Origin: Allobosea sp. TND4EK4
GTDB taxonomy: Bacteria > Pseudomonadota > Alphaproteobacteria > Rhizobiales > Beijerinckiaceae
Assembly: GCF_900156025.1 (NCBI RefSeq)
Contig: NZ_FTMO01000001.1
Span: 930,001 to 994,000 of the forward strand
Direction: 5' to 3'
Length of the DNA: 64,000 nucleotides
In this document: positions 37,485-45,419 of the stretch, piece after piece
How the letters are laid out: every line of letters starts with the position of its first letter
Numbering within the stretch: position 1 is the stretch's first letter
Notes under the pieces: model-generated
The model's database searches: none
What the model was told of the DNA's origin: nothing
Seen by the model: only the letters and a program-made list of their open reading frames with translations
Made by a program: the position numbers and the translations under genes

Positions 37485-37514
37485 CCGCCAACAGGTTCAA
37501 GGGAGAGACCAGAC

Positions 37515-38711
37515 ATGGCCGGCAGCCACAAGCTCGCGAAATTCACCTGGGACGATGCCTTCCTGCTCGACGAGCAGCTCACCGAAGACGAGCGGCTGAT
37601 CCGCGACACGGCGCGCGACTACGCGCAGGAGAAGCTCGCACCCCGAATCCACGACGCCTATCTCGACGAGAAGACGGATCGCTCGATCTTCAACGAGATG
37701 GGCGCGCTCGGGCTGCTCGGCGTGACCGTTCCCGAGGAGTATGGCTGCGCTGGCGCCAACTACGTCTCCTACGGGCTCGTTGCCCGCGAGGTGGAGCGCG
37801 TCGATTCGGGCTACCGTTCGATGATGAGCGTCCAGTCCTCGCTCGTGATGTATCCGATCTTCGCCTATGGCAGCGAAGAGCAGCGCCAGAAGTACCTGCC
37901 GAAGCTGGCCTCGGGCGAATATGTCGGCTGCTTCGGCCTGACCGAGCCGGATGCCGGCTCGGACCCCGGCGGCATGAAGACCCGCGCCGAGAAGGTCGCC
38001 GACGGCTACCGGCTGACCGGCTCCAAGATGTGGATCTCGAACTCGCCGATCGCCGACGTCTTCGTCGTCTGGGCGAAGTCGGCCGCGCATGACAACCAGA
38101 TCCGCGGCTTCATCCTCGAAAAGGGCATGAAGGGCCTCTCCGCGCCGAAGATCGGGGGCAAGCTCTCGTTGCGCGCCTCGATCACCGGCGAAATCGTCAT
38201 GGATGGCGTGATCGTGCCGGAGGACAACCTGCTGCCGAACGTCTCGGGGCTCTCCGGCCCGTTCGGCTGCCTCAACCGTGCCCGCTACGGCATTTCCTGG
38301 GGCGTGATGGGCGCCGCCGAAGACTGCTTCCACCGGGCGCGCCAGTACGGGCTCGACCGCAAGCAGTTCAACAAGCCGCTGGCCCAGACGCAGCTCTACC
38401 AGAAGAAGCTGGCGGACATGCTGACCGAGATCACGCTTGGGCTGCAGGGCTCGCTCCGCGTCGGCCGGCTGATGGACGAGGGCAGGATGGCCCCGGAAAT
38501 GATCAGCCTCGTGAAGCGCAACAATTGCGGCAAGGCGCTCGACATCGCTCGCCAGGCCCGCGACATGCATGGCGGCAACGGCATCCAGATCGAATACCAG
38601 GTGATGCGCCACGCCGCGAACCTCGAGACGGTGAACACCTATGAGGGCACGCATGACGTCCATGCGCTGATCCTCGGCCGGGCGATCACCGGGCTGCAGG
38701 CGTTCTTCTGA
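37515..38711 (+). CDS. gcdH: Glutaryl-CoA dehydrogenase
   Basis: A 398-residue acyl-CoA dehydrogenase that oxidises and decarboxylates glutaryl-CoA to crotonyl-CoA, with FAD. The subfamily pattern is strong: [70 protein letters not shown] and the catalytic E377 in [27 protein letters not shown] lies upstream of the ATG at 37515. Its neighbours (aldehyde dehydrogenase of lysine catabolism and a CoA transferase) support a lysine/glutarate degradation role. Confidence 0.94.
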   Translation: MAGSHKLAKFTWDDAFLLDEQLTEDERLIRDTARDYAQEKLAPRIHDAYLDEKTDRSIFNEMGALGLLGVTVPEEYGCAGANYVSYGLVAREVERVDSGYRSMMSVQSSLVMYPIFAYGSEEQRQKYLPKLASGEYVGCFGLTEPDAGSDPGGMKTRAEKVADGYRLTGSKMWISNSPIADVFVVWAKSAAHDNQIRGFILEKGMKGLSAPKIGGKLSLRASITGEIVMDGVIVPEDNLLPNVSGLSGPFGCLNRARYGISWGVMGAAEDCFHRARQYGLDRKQFNKPLAQTQLYQKKLADMLTEITLGLQGSLRVGRLMDEGRMAPEMISLVKRNNCGKALDIARQARDMHGGNGIQIEYQVMRHAANLETVNTYEGTHDVHALILGRAITGLQAFF

Positions 38712-38730
38712 GCCCTACCCACCCCCTCCA

Positions 38731-38838
38731 CGTCATTCCGGGCGACCGCAGGTCGACCCGGGATCCATTCCGGAGCATCGCCAACTGGCGATCAGGCATG
38801 GATCCCGGCTCTCCGCTTCGCTCCGGCCGGGATGACGG
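38731..38838. repeat. Palindromic intergenic repeat, family A copy 3
   Basis: CGTCATTCCGGGCGACCGC to GCTCCGGCCGGGATGACGG, with GGGATCCATTCC / GGCATGGATCCC inside. It is the longest family A copy and fills the gap between gcdH and the CoA transferase gene. Confidence 0.85.
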
Positions 38839-38853
38839 CACGGATCGAGCCTG

Positions 38854-40041
38854 ATGATCCCCACCGCTCCCCTCGCAGGCCTGCGCGTGCTCGAGCTGGC
38901 ACGCATCCTCGCCGGACCCTGGATCGGTCAGCTGCTGGCCGATCTTGGCGCCGATGTCGTCAAGGTCGAGGCGCCGGAGGGCGACGACACGCGCAAATGG
39001 GGCCCGCCCTTCATCGAGGGCGTGGACGGGGACAACCTCTCGGCCGCCTATTTCCACTCCGCCAATCGCGGCAAGCGCTCGATCACGGCCGATTTCCGCA
39101 CCCAGGAAGGGCAGGCGCTGGTCAGGCGTCTCGCCGCCCATGCCGATGTCGTGGTGGAGAATTTCAAGGTCGGTGGGCTCGTCAAATACGGGCTCGACGC
39201 GGTCTCGCTGCGCAAGACGTTTCCTCGCCTGATCTATTGCTCTGTCACCGGCTTCGGGCAGGACGGCCCCTATGCGCCGCGCGCCGGCTACGACTTCCTG
39301 GTCCAGGGCATGGGCGGGCCGATGTCGGTCACCGGGGAGCCGGAGGGCGCGCCGATGAAGGCGGGCTACGCGGTCGCCGACATCTTCACCGGCCTCTATG
39401 CCTCGACCGGCATCCTGGCGGCCCTGCGCCGCCGCGACCAGACCGGAGAAGGCGCGAGCCTCGACATGGCGCTGCTCGATACGCAGATCGCCGTGCTCGG
39501 CAACCAGGCGATGAACTATCTGGTCGGCGGCCAGCCTCCGGCGCGGCTCGGCAATGCGCATCCCAACATCGTGCCCTATGATGTGTTTCCGGTCGCCGAC
39601 GGGCATATCATCATCGCCACGGGCAATGACGGGCAGTGGCGCAAGCTCTGCGAGGTGCTGGGCGAGCCGGGGCTCGCCGAACATCCGCACTACTTCGACA
39701 ACCGCTCGCGCGTGGCAAATCGCATCGCCTTGACGGAACAGCTGCACGGGCTCTGCCGGCGGCATGCCAAGCGCGATCTGCTGGCAGCCCTGGAAAGGGT
39801 CGGCGTTCCCGCCGGGCCGATCAACGATATCGGGGAGGTCTTCGCCGATCCGCAGGTGGTGGCGCGCGGCGTCAAGGTCGACCTGCCCCACGAGGCGGCG
39901 AAGGCGGGTACGGTTCCGACCATCGCCTCGCCGATCGTCATGGACGGCGTGCGGCAGGTGGCAGGGCGCCCGAGCCCGCGCCTCGGCGAGCATGAAGACG
40001 AAATCCTGAACGACCCGGCCTGGGGCGGGCCGGCGCGATGA
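38854..40041 (+). CDS. Class III CoA transferase (CaiB/BaiF), probable succinyl-CoA:glutarate CoA transferase
   Basis: A 395-residue class III CoA transferase. Family motifs are LRVLELARILAGPWIGQLLA, LGADVVKVEAP, NRGKRSITADF, VVVENFKVGGL, GYDFLVQGMGG and, later, GNDGQWRKLC and VPAGPINDIGEVF. The catalytic Asp is in SLDMALLDTQIA. In this family glutarate-CoA transferases are regularly encoded next to gcdH; here it follows it directly, so activation of glutarate with succinyl-CoA is the likely role. This specificity is inferred from context. Confidence 0.85.
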   Translation: MIPTAPLAGLRVLELARILAGPWIGQLLADLGADVVKVEAPEGDDTRKWGPPFIEGVDGDNLSAAYFHSANRGKRSITADFRTQEGQALVRRLAAHADVVVENFKVGGLVKYGLDAVSLRKTFPRLIYCSVTGFGQDGPYAPRAGYDFLVQGMGGPMSVTGEPEGAPMKAGYAVADIFTGLYASTGILAALRRRDQTGEGASLDMALLDTQIAVLGNQAMNYLVGGQPPARLGNAHPNIVPYDVFPVADGHIIIATGNDGQWRKLCEVLGEPGLAEHPHYFDNRSRVANRIALTEQLHGLCRRHAKRDLLAALERVGVPAGPINDIGEVFADPQVVARGVKVDLPHEAAKAGTVPTIASPIVMDGVRQVAGRPSPRLGEHEDEILNDPAWGGPAR

Positions 40042-40049
40042 CATCCGCC

Positions 40050-40136
40050 CTCATTGCGAGCGCAGCGAAGCAATCCAGGGCGGCAGCGCTCTGTGTCCCG
40101 TGGATTGCTTCGTCGCTGCGCTCCTCGCAATGACGG
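40050..40136. repeat. Palindromic intergenic repeat, family B copy 3
   Basis: TCATTGCGAGCGCAGCGAAG with GCAATCCAGG at the left pairs with GTGGATTGCTTCG and CTCGCAATGACGG at the right. It lies between the CoA transferase and ThDP-enzyme genes. Confidence 0.85.
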
Positions 40137-40159
40137 CAAGGGCAGAGGAAAACAGAACG

Positions 40160-41836
40160 ATGGCCAATCGCACCGGCGGGCAGATTCTCGTCGATCAGCT
40201 CATCCTCCACGGCGCCACTGACGCCTTCTGCGTGCCCGGCGAGAGCTATCTTGCCGTGCTCGACGCGCTGCACGACGCCTCGATGAAGGTGACGATCTGC
40301 CGGGCCGAGGGCGGCGCCTGCATGATGGCGGAAGCGGCCGGCAAGCTCACCGGCAAGCCTGGCATCTGCTTCGTCACGCGCGGGCCCGGCGCCACCAACG
40401 CCTCGCCCGGCATCCACATCGCCGACCAGGATTCGACCCCGCTGATCCTGTTCGTCGGGCAGATCGAGCGCGGCATGCGCGAGCGCGAAGCCTTCCAGGA
40501 GCTCGACTACCGCGCCGTCTTCGGCAGCATGACGAAATGGGCGACGGAGATCGACGACGCCGCCCGCATCCCCGAGATCATCAGCCGCGCCTTCCATGTC
40601 GCCACCTCGGGCCGTCCCGGCCCGGTCGTGATCGCGCTGCCCGAGGACGTGCTGACCGACCTCGCCGATGTGGCGGATGCCGAGCCCTATCAGGTCACGG
40701 AGACGCACCCGTCCCTGCTCCAGACCATCGATCTGCAGAAGCGGCTCTGGGCGGCGAAGAAGCCGGTCGCGATCCTCGGCGGCTCGCGCTGGAACCCGCA
40801 GGCGATCGAGCGCTTCCAGCGCTTTGCCGAGCGCTTCGACCTGCCTGTCGCGGTCTCGTTCCGCCGGCAGATGCTGTTCCCGGCCGATCATCCGAACTTC
40901 GCCGGCGATCTCGGCATCGGACCCAACCCGAAGTTGCTGGCGCGCATCCAGGAGAGCGATCTCGTCCTGCTCGTGGGCGGGCGCCTCTCTGAGATGCCGA
41001 GCCAGTCCTATACGCTGTTCGGCATTCCCAATCCCGGCCGGCCGCTTGTCCATGTCCATCCGGACCCGGAGGAGCTCGGCCGGGTCTACCGCCCGACGCT
41101 GGCCATCAACGCCTCGCCGACCGCCTTCTGCGCCGCGCTCGAAACCGTGCATCCGCCGCAGCAGATCCCATGGGCCGGCGCCGGCGCCGAGGCGCACGAC
41201 GCCTATCTCGCCTGGAGCAACCAGCCCGCCCCCGTCGCCGGCAGCTTCCACCCCGGCGAGATGGTGCGCTGGCTGCGCAGCCGGCTTCCGGAGGACGCGA
41301 TTCTCTGCAACGGTGCCGGCAATTACGCGACCTGGGTGCATCGCTTCCACCGCTTCAACAAGTTCGCGACGCAGCTCGCCCCGACCTCCGGCTCGATGGG
41401 CTATGGCGTGCCGGCGGCCATCGGCGCCAAGCGGCTCTTCCCGGAGCGGACGGTCATCGCCTTCGCCGGCGACGGCTGCTTCCTGATGAACGGGCAGGAT
41501 TTCGCGACGGCCGTGCAATACGACCTCGGCGTGATCGTGATCGTGGTCGACAACGGCATGTACGGCACCATCCGCATGCACCAGGAGCGGCATTATCCGG
41601 GTCGCATTTCGGCGACGACGCTGAAGAACCCGGACTTCGCCGCCTATGCCACCGCCTTCGGCGGCCATGGCGAGCGGGTGGAGACCACCGAGGAGTTCGC
41701 TCCCGCCTTCGAGCGGGCCGTTGCCTCCGGCAAGCCGGCGATCATTCACTGCCTGCTCGACCCGGAAGCGATCACGCCGGCGAAGTCGCTCTCGACGATC
41801 CGCGCGGAAGCCTACGCCGCCCAGGGCAAGGACTGA
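40160..41836 (+). CDS. Thiamine diphosphate-dependent enzyme, acetolactate synthase-like
   Basis: A 558-residue three-domain ThDP enzyme. The PYR domain has HGATDAFCVPGESYLAVLD and the active-site Glu in CRAEGGACMMAEA. The central domain follows (about 185-320). The PP domain has GSMGYGVPAAIGAK and FAGDGCFLMNGQDFATAVQY...NGMYGT with the GDG-x(25)-N metal motif. It resembles the large subunit of acetolactate synthase but no regulatory subunit gene is nearby, so a catabolic decarboxylase or carboligase is more likely. It could act on a 2-oxoacid from the adjoining lysine/glutarate cluster (for example 2-oxoadipate), a guess from context only. Confidence 0.82.
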   Translation: MANRTGGQILVDQLILHGATDAFCVPGESYLAVLDALHDASMKVTICRAEGGACMMAEAAGKLTGKPGICFVTRGPGATNASPGIHIADQDSTPLILFVGQIERGMREREAFQELDYRAVFGSMTKWATEIDDAARIPEIISRAFHVATSGRPGPVVIALPEDVLTDLADVADAEPYQVTETHPSLLQTIDLQKRLWAAKKPVAILGGSRWNPQAIERFQRFAERFDLPVAVSFRRQMLFPADHPNFAGDLGIGPNPKLLARIQESDLVLLVGGRLSEMPSQSYTLFGIPNPGRPLVHVHPDPEELGRVYRPTLAINASPTAFCAALETVHPPQQIPWAGAGAEAHDAYLAWSNQPAPVAGSFHPGEMVRWLRSRLPEDAILCNGAGNYATWVHRFHRFNKFATQLAPTSGSMGYGVPAAIGAKRLFPERTVIAFAGDGCFLMNGQDFATAVQYDLGVIVIVVDNGMYGTIRMHQERHYPGRISATTLKNPDFAAYATAFGGHGERVETTEEFAPAFERAVASGKPAIIHCLLDPEAITPAKSLSTIRAEAYAAQGKD

Positions 41837-41931
41837 GCGGCTGCAAAAAAGTTAACCCAGCGCTGAACCTGTCACGAACCTTTCGCGACCATCGCTCGTT
41901 GTCCTCGCGAGAACGGGCAGGAGATCGTGAC

Positions 41932-42462
41932 ATGGTTCGCAAGGGTTCGGCACGCTGGGGGATCGCCGCTGGAATGATCCTGCTGGGCGCATCGCAGGTG
42001 CAGGCGGCGAACATCTTCGACGATTTCGCGCGGGCCTTTTTCGGGGCGCCGCGGCGCGCGGTCGCGGTCGCGCCGATTGAGACTTACGATCCGCTCAGCG
42101 TGACGGTGAAGCCGAAGCGGCAGTCCTATCCCGAGGTTTCAAGCCGGCCCTCGCCTCCGGTCGTCCAGCTCGATCCGTCCCAGGACCCGAACTGGTATCT
42201 GAAGGATCCGACGCTGCGGCGCGGCGATATCGTCGTCACGGCCGGCGGCGTCATGGTCTATCGGGGGCGCGACGCGGACATGTCAACGAAGGCCGATTTC
42301 GCCGCGCTCGGCGGCAAGGCGGGCGACAAGGGCTGGAAGGGTCAGTTGCAGGCCGCTGCAGCCGGCGGCAGGTCCTTCTTCCGCGACGGGGCGCCGTCCC
42401 GGGCGGCGACGGCCTCGCTCGGCGGCACAACACCGGAGCCGATCGAGACCGCAACCCGCTAA
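41932..42462 (+). CDS. Secreted hypothetical protein
   Basis: A 176-residue protein with a signal peptide (WGIAAGMILLGASQVQA, cleavage near residue 25). The mature part is rich in Pro, Ser and Ala and contains NWYLKDPTLRRGDIVVTAGGVMVYRG, a segment that looks like a short conserved domain, but I cannot name a family. The C-terminal third looks disordered. GGCAGGAG lies ahead of the ATG at 41932. It is convergent with the HdeD-family gene, their stops only two bases apart. Confidence 0.7.
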   Translation: MVRKGSARWGIAAGMILLGASQVQAANIFDDFARAFFGAPRRAVAVAPIETYDPLSVTVKPKRQSYPEVSSRPSPPVVQLDPSQDPNWYLKDPTLRRGDIVVTAGGVMVYRGRDADMSTKADFAALGGKAGDKGWKGQLQAAAAGGRSFFRDGAPSRAATASLGGTTPEPIETATR

Positions 42463-42464
42463 GG

Positions 42465-43067
42465 TCAGGCTTTGGCGCGCACGCCGTCGAAGGTCGAGCG
42501 AATCGCCAGAGCAAGGGCGATCGTGCCCCAGCCCTGGAAGATCAGCTCGATGGCGAGGAAGGTGCCGAGCACCCACAGGCTCGATGCCGGCCATTGCATG
42601 ATGATCAGCCCGCCGAGCACCAGGGTCAGAAGCCCCGAGAACGCGACCCAGCCCCAGAACGGCAGTTGCCGGTTCTGGAAGGCGACGAAGAGGCGCAGCA
42701 GCCCGGTCGCCACGAGCCCGCAGCCGATCAGCAGCGTGAGCGAGGCCGTCGCCACCAGCGGATTGACGAAGGTGACGACGCCGATGGCGAGATACAGCAC
42801 ACCGATGACGAGATGCATCGTGCGGCTCTTCCAGCCCTGATGGCGGAAGGCGTCGGCCAGCACGACGATGCCGCCGACGAAGATCATCGCCCCGAACCAG
42901 ATCGCGCTGGCGAGGCTGAGCAGCGCGACCGCACCGAGCCCCGCCATGCCGAGAACGATGAGCGCGATGCCCGCAGCCATCAGCCAGCCCCAGCTGCGCC
43001 GGAGTGGAACGAGGTGCGTGCCGAGCGAGGGGGCGACGGACGGTGAAGCTTGCGAGGACGTGCTCAT
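42465..43067 (-). CDS. HdeD family membrane protein
   Basis: A 200-residue inner-membrane protein with six hydrophobic spans and the HdeD/DUF308 repeats: GWLMAAGIALIVLGMAGLG, IFVGGIVVLADAF, VIGVLYLAIGVVTFVNP, GLVATGLLRLFVAFQNR and IELIFQGWGTIALALAIR. HdeD is linked to acid resistance in Escherichia coli; the biochemical role is unknown. The start at 43067 (MSTSSQAS) was chosen, as the upstream frame extension is arginine-rich. Confidence 0.88.
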   Translation of the reverse strand: MSTSSQASPSVAPSLGTHLVPLRRSWGWLMAAGIALIVLGMAGLGAVALLSLASAIWFGAMIFVGGIVVLADAFRHQGWKSRTMHLVIGVLYLAIGVVTFVNPLVATASLTLLIGCGLVATGLLRLFVAFQNRQLPFWGWVAFSGLLTLVLGGLIIMQWPASSLWVLGTFLAIELIFQGWGTIALALAIRSTFDGVRAKA

Positions 43068-43200
43068 GCGACCAACTCCGCGAGGCCGCCGCGACAGCCG
43101 CAGCCGCCTCTCCTGTATCAGAGCCCCCCAGCGGATTTTCGTCAATCAAGCCGGGGGATGAGCCGGCGCGTCAGTCGGTCGCGCCGGCCGCTCGCGCCGC

Positions 43201-44154
43201 TCAGCCGAGCTTTTCGGCCACGAGCTTGCGAAGGCTGCGCAGATCCTTGACGAAGCCGCGAATGCCCTCCGCCAGCTTCTCGGTCGCCATCGCATCCTCG
43301 TTCATGGCGAAGCGGAAGGCCTTCTCGTCGAGGTCGAGCTTCGCCGGCGCCTCGCCCGGCGCATCGGGCTTGAGCTTGCGCGGCAGGTCGCCCGTGGCGC
43401 CGGCGAGCTCGTCGAGCAGGCCGGGGCCGATGGTCAGCCGGTCGCAACCGGCCAGAGCCTCGATTTCCCCGGTGTTGCGGAAGGACGCGCCCATCACCAC
43501 CGTGTCGATGCCGTAGGTCTTGTAATAGGCGTAGATGCTGCGGACCGAGATGACGCCCGGGTCGGTTTCGGCCGTGTAGGGGCCGGTCCCGGCCTTGACG
43601 TGCCAGTCGAGGATGCGCCCGACGAAGGGCGAGATCAGGAAGGCCCTTGCGTCTGCGGCCGCGACAGCCTGCGGCAGGGCGAAAAGCAGCGTCAGGTTGC
43701 AGTCGATGCCCTCGGCCTGCAGCATCTTGGCGGCCTGCAGCCCCTCCCAGGTCGAGGCGATCTTGACCAGGATGCGGTCGCGCTCGACGCCGCGCTCCTT
43801 GTAGGCGGCGATGATGGCGCGGGCTTTGTCGAGGGTCGCCTTGCCGTCGAAGGAGAGGTCGGCATCGACCTCGGTCGAGACCCGGCCGGGCACGATCTTC
43901 GTCAGCTCGGCGCCGAAATTGACCGCGAGCCGATCGCAGACGGCCTGCACGGCCTTCTCGCCGCCACCCTGCTTCTTGCCCCAGCCGATGGCCTCGTCGA
44001 CGAGATGGGCATAGGCCGGCGTCTCGACCGCCTTGAAGATCAGGGTCGGGTTGGTGGTGCAATCCACCGGCTTGAGACGGCGCACGGCCTCGATGTCGCC
44101 GGTGTCGGCGACGACAGTGGTCATCTCGCGGAGCTGGTCGAGTTTTGAGGCCAT
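43201..44154 (-). CDS. tal: Transaldolase
   Basis: A 317-residue transaldolase of the TalB type that moves a dihydroxyacetone unit between sugar phosphates in the pentose phosphate pathway. The Schiff-base lysine is K131 in ILVKIASTWEG; CTTNPTLIF, GRVSTEVDADLSFD, CNLTLLFALPQA and SPFVGRILDWH are all present. The barrel is complete and the length is normal. There is no adjoining gene of sugar metabolism. Confidence 0.96.
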   Translation of the reverse strand: MASKLDQLREMTTVVADTGDIEAVRRLKPVDCTTNPTLIFKAVETPAYAHLVDEAIGWGKKQGGGEKAVQAVCDRLAVNFGAELTKIVPGRVSTEVDADLSFDGKATLDKARAIIAAYKERGVERDRILVKIASTWEGLQAAKMLQAEGIDCNLTLLFALPQAVAAADARAFLISPFVGRILDWHVKAGTGPYTAETDPGVISVRSIYAYYKTYGIDTVVMGASFRNTGEIEALAGCDRLTIGPGLLDELAGATGDLPRKLKPDAPGEAPAKLDLDEKAFRFAMNEDAMATEKLAEGIRGFVKDLRSLRKLVAEKLG

Positions 44155-44404
44155 GGTCTGCTAGGGTCCCTTTCTGCGGCGCGGACTCGCGCTGTCATGC
44201 ACGGCCAGGCCTTCCCCGGCAATGTGGCCCCTCCGGCGCGTCATTGCGAGCCTGATCGAGCAAGGCGCCCATGCAGGCGCCCCGGGCCGAACGCATTGAT
44301 GGCATGCCGGGGTGGCACGTTTGCGACAGCGCTTTCATCGAACTGTCGTATACGAGGACTACCGGCACCCGATCCTGACACAGACCCTTCGACGGAGAGA
44401 CGAG
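44155..44404. other. 250-bp intergenic region between tal and the ABC transporter operon
   Basis: This holds a single half-arm of family B palindromic repeat (CGTCATTGCGAG near 44239-44250) and the divergent promoters of tal and the ABC transporter genes. No other gene is seen. Confidence 0.45.
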
Positions 44405-45388
44405 ATGCTCAGCAAGGTCCTCGGCGCGGCGCTGATGCTCGCCCTTGCGACGGCAACGGCGGCCCGGGCGCAGGGCGCCGAAGGCAAGCTCGTGCTCTAC
44501 ACCAGCCAGCCCAATACCGACGCCCAGCAGACGGTCGATGCCTTCAAGGCGAAATATCCGAAGGTCGACATCTCCTTCGTGCGCGACGGCACGCCGCGCA
44601 TCCTGGCCAAGCTCAGAGCCGAATTCGAGGCCGGCGCGCCGCAGGCAGACCTGCTGCTGATCGCCGATTCGGTGACGATGGAAGGGCTCAAGAAGGAAGG
44701 CCGGCTCGAGGCCTACGAGAAGGCCGACGTCTCCGCCTATCCGGCCGGCATCCATGACCCGGCCAAGAGCTGGTTCGCGACCAAGCTGATCACGACCGGC
44801 ATCGTCTACAACACCAAGGCGCCGCTGAAGCCGACGAGCTGGCTCGACCTGACGAAGGCGGAAGCCAAGAACCTCGTCGCCATGCCGAGCCCGCTGAACT
44901 CCGGCGCAGCCCTGATCCATACCATGACGCTGACGGGCAACATCAAGGACGGCTGGGGCTATTACGAGAAGCTGAAGGAGAACGGCGCGCTCGCCGCCGG
45001 CGCCAATGGCGACATCCTGCGCCAGGTCGCCACAGGCGAGAAGCTCTACGGCATGATCGTGGACTTCATGCCGATCCGCGAGAAGGCCAAGGGCGCCCCG
45101 GTCGAGTTCGTCTTCCCGAGCGAGGGCGTCTCGGCCGTGAGCGAACCCGTCGCCATCCTGAAGGGGACCCGGAACCCGGCCGCCGCGCAGGCCTTCATCG
45201 ATTTCCTGCTGTCGAAGGACGGGCAGGAGGTCGCCGCAAAGCAGGGCTATGTACCGGCGCTCGCCAGCGTCGCGCTGCCGGCGGGCTACCCGGCCCGCAG
45301 CGAGATCAAGCTGATGGCCTTCGACGCCGCCAAGGCGCTGGAGGACTCGGCCGCGGCCCGCAAGCGCTTCAGCGGCATCTTCGAGTGA
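44405..45388 (+). CDS. ABC transporter periplasmic substrate-binding protein (ferric-iron type)
   Basis: A 327-residue periplasmic binding protein with a signal peptide (MLSKVLGAALMLALATATA, cleavage after ARA). The mature start GKLVLYTSQPNTDAQQTVDAF is typical of the FbpA/AfuA ferric-binding and related family. The two-lobed fold pattern continues to GTRNPAAAQAFIDFLLS. The Tyr residues normally used to bind iron are not clearly conserved, so phosphonate, thiamine or sugar-acid substrates remain possible. It leads an operon with the double permease gene, 31 bases downstream; no ATPase gene follows. GGAGA precedes the ATG at 44405. Confidence 0.85.
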   Translation: MLSKVLGAALMLALATATAARAQGAEGKLVLYTSQPNTDAQQTVDAFKAKYPKVDISFVRDGTPRILAKLRAEFEAGAPQADLLLIADSVTMEGLKKEGRLEAYEKADVSAYPAGIHDPAKSWFATKLITTGIVYNTKAPLKPTSWLDLTKAEAKNLVAMPSPLNSGAALIHTMTLTGNIKDGWGYYEKLKENGALAAGANGDILRQVATGEKLYGMIVDFMPIREKAKGAPVEFVFPSEGVSAVSEPVAILKGTRNPAAAQAFIDFLLSKDGQEVAAKQGYVPALASVALPAGYPARSEIKLMAFDAAKALEDSAAARKRFSGIFE

Positions 45389-45419
45389 GCCGCGCGCGTT
45401 CGGCAAGGATGCCGGCGCG

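Noticed and set aside
40160-41836. Assignment as biosynthetic acetolactate synthase (ilvB)
   Set aside because: No regulatory subunit or other ilv genes nearby, and context is catabolic; sequence reading alone does not justify the name.
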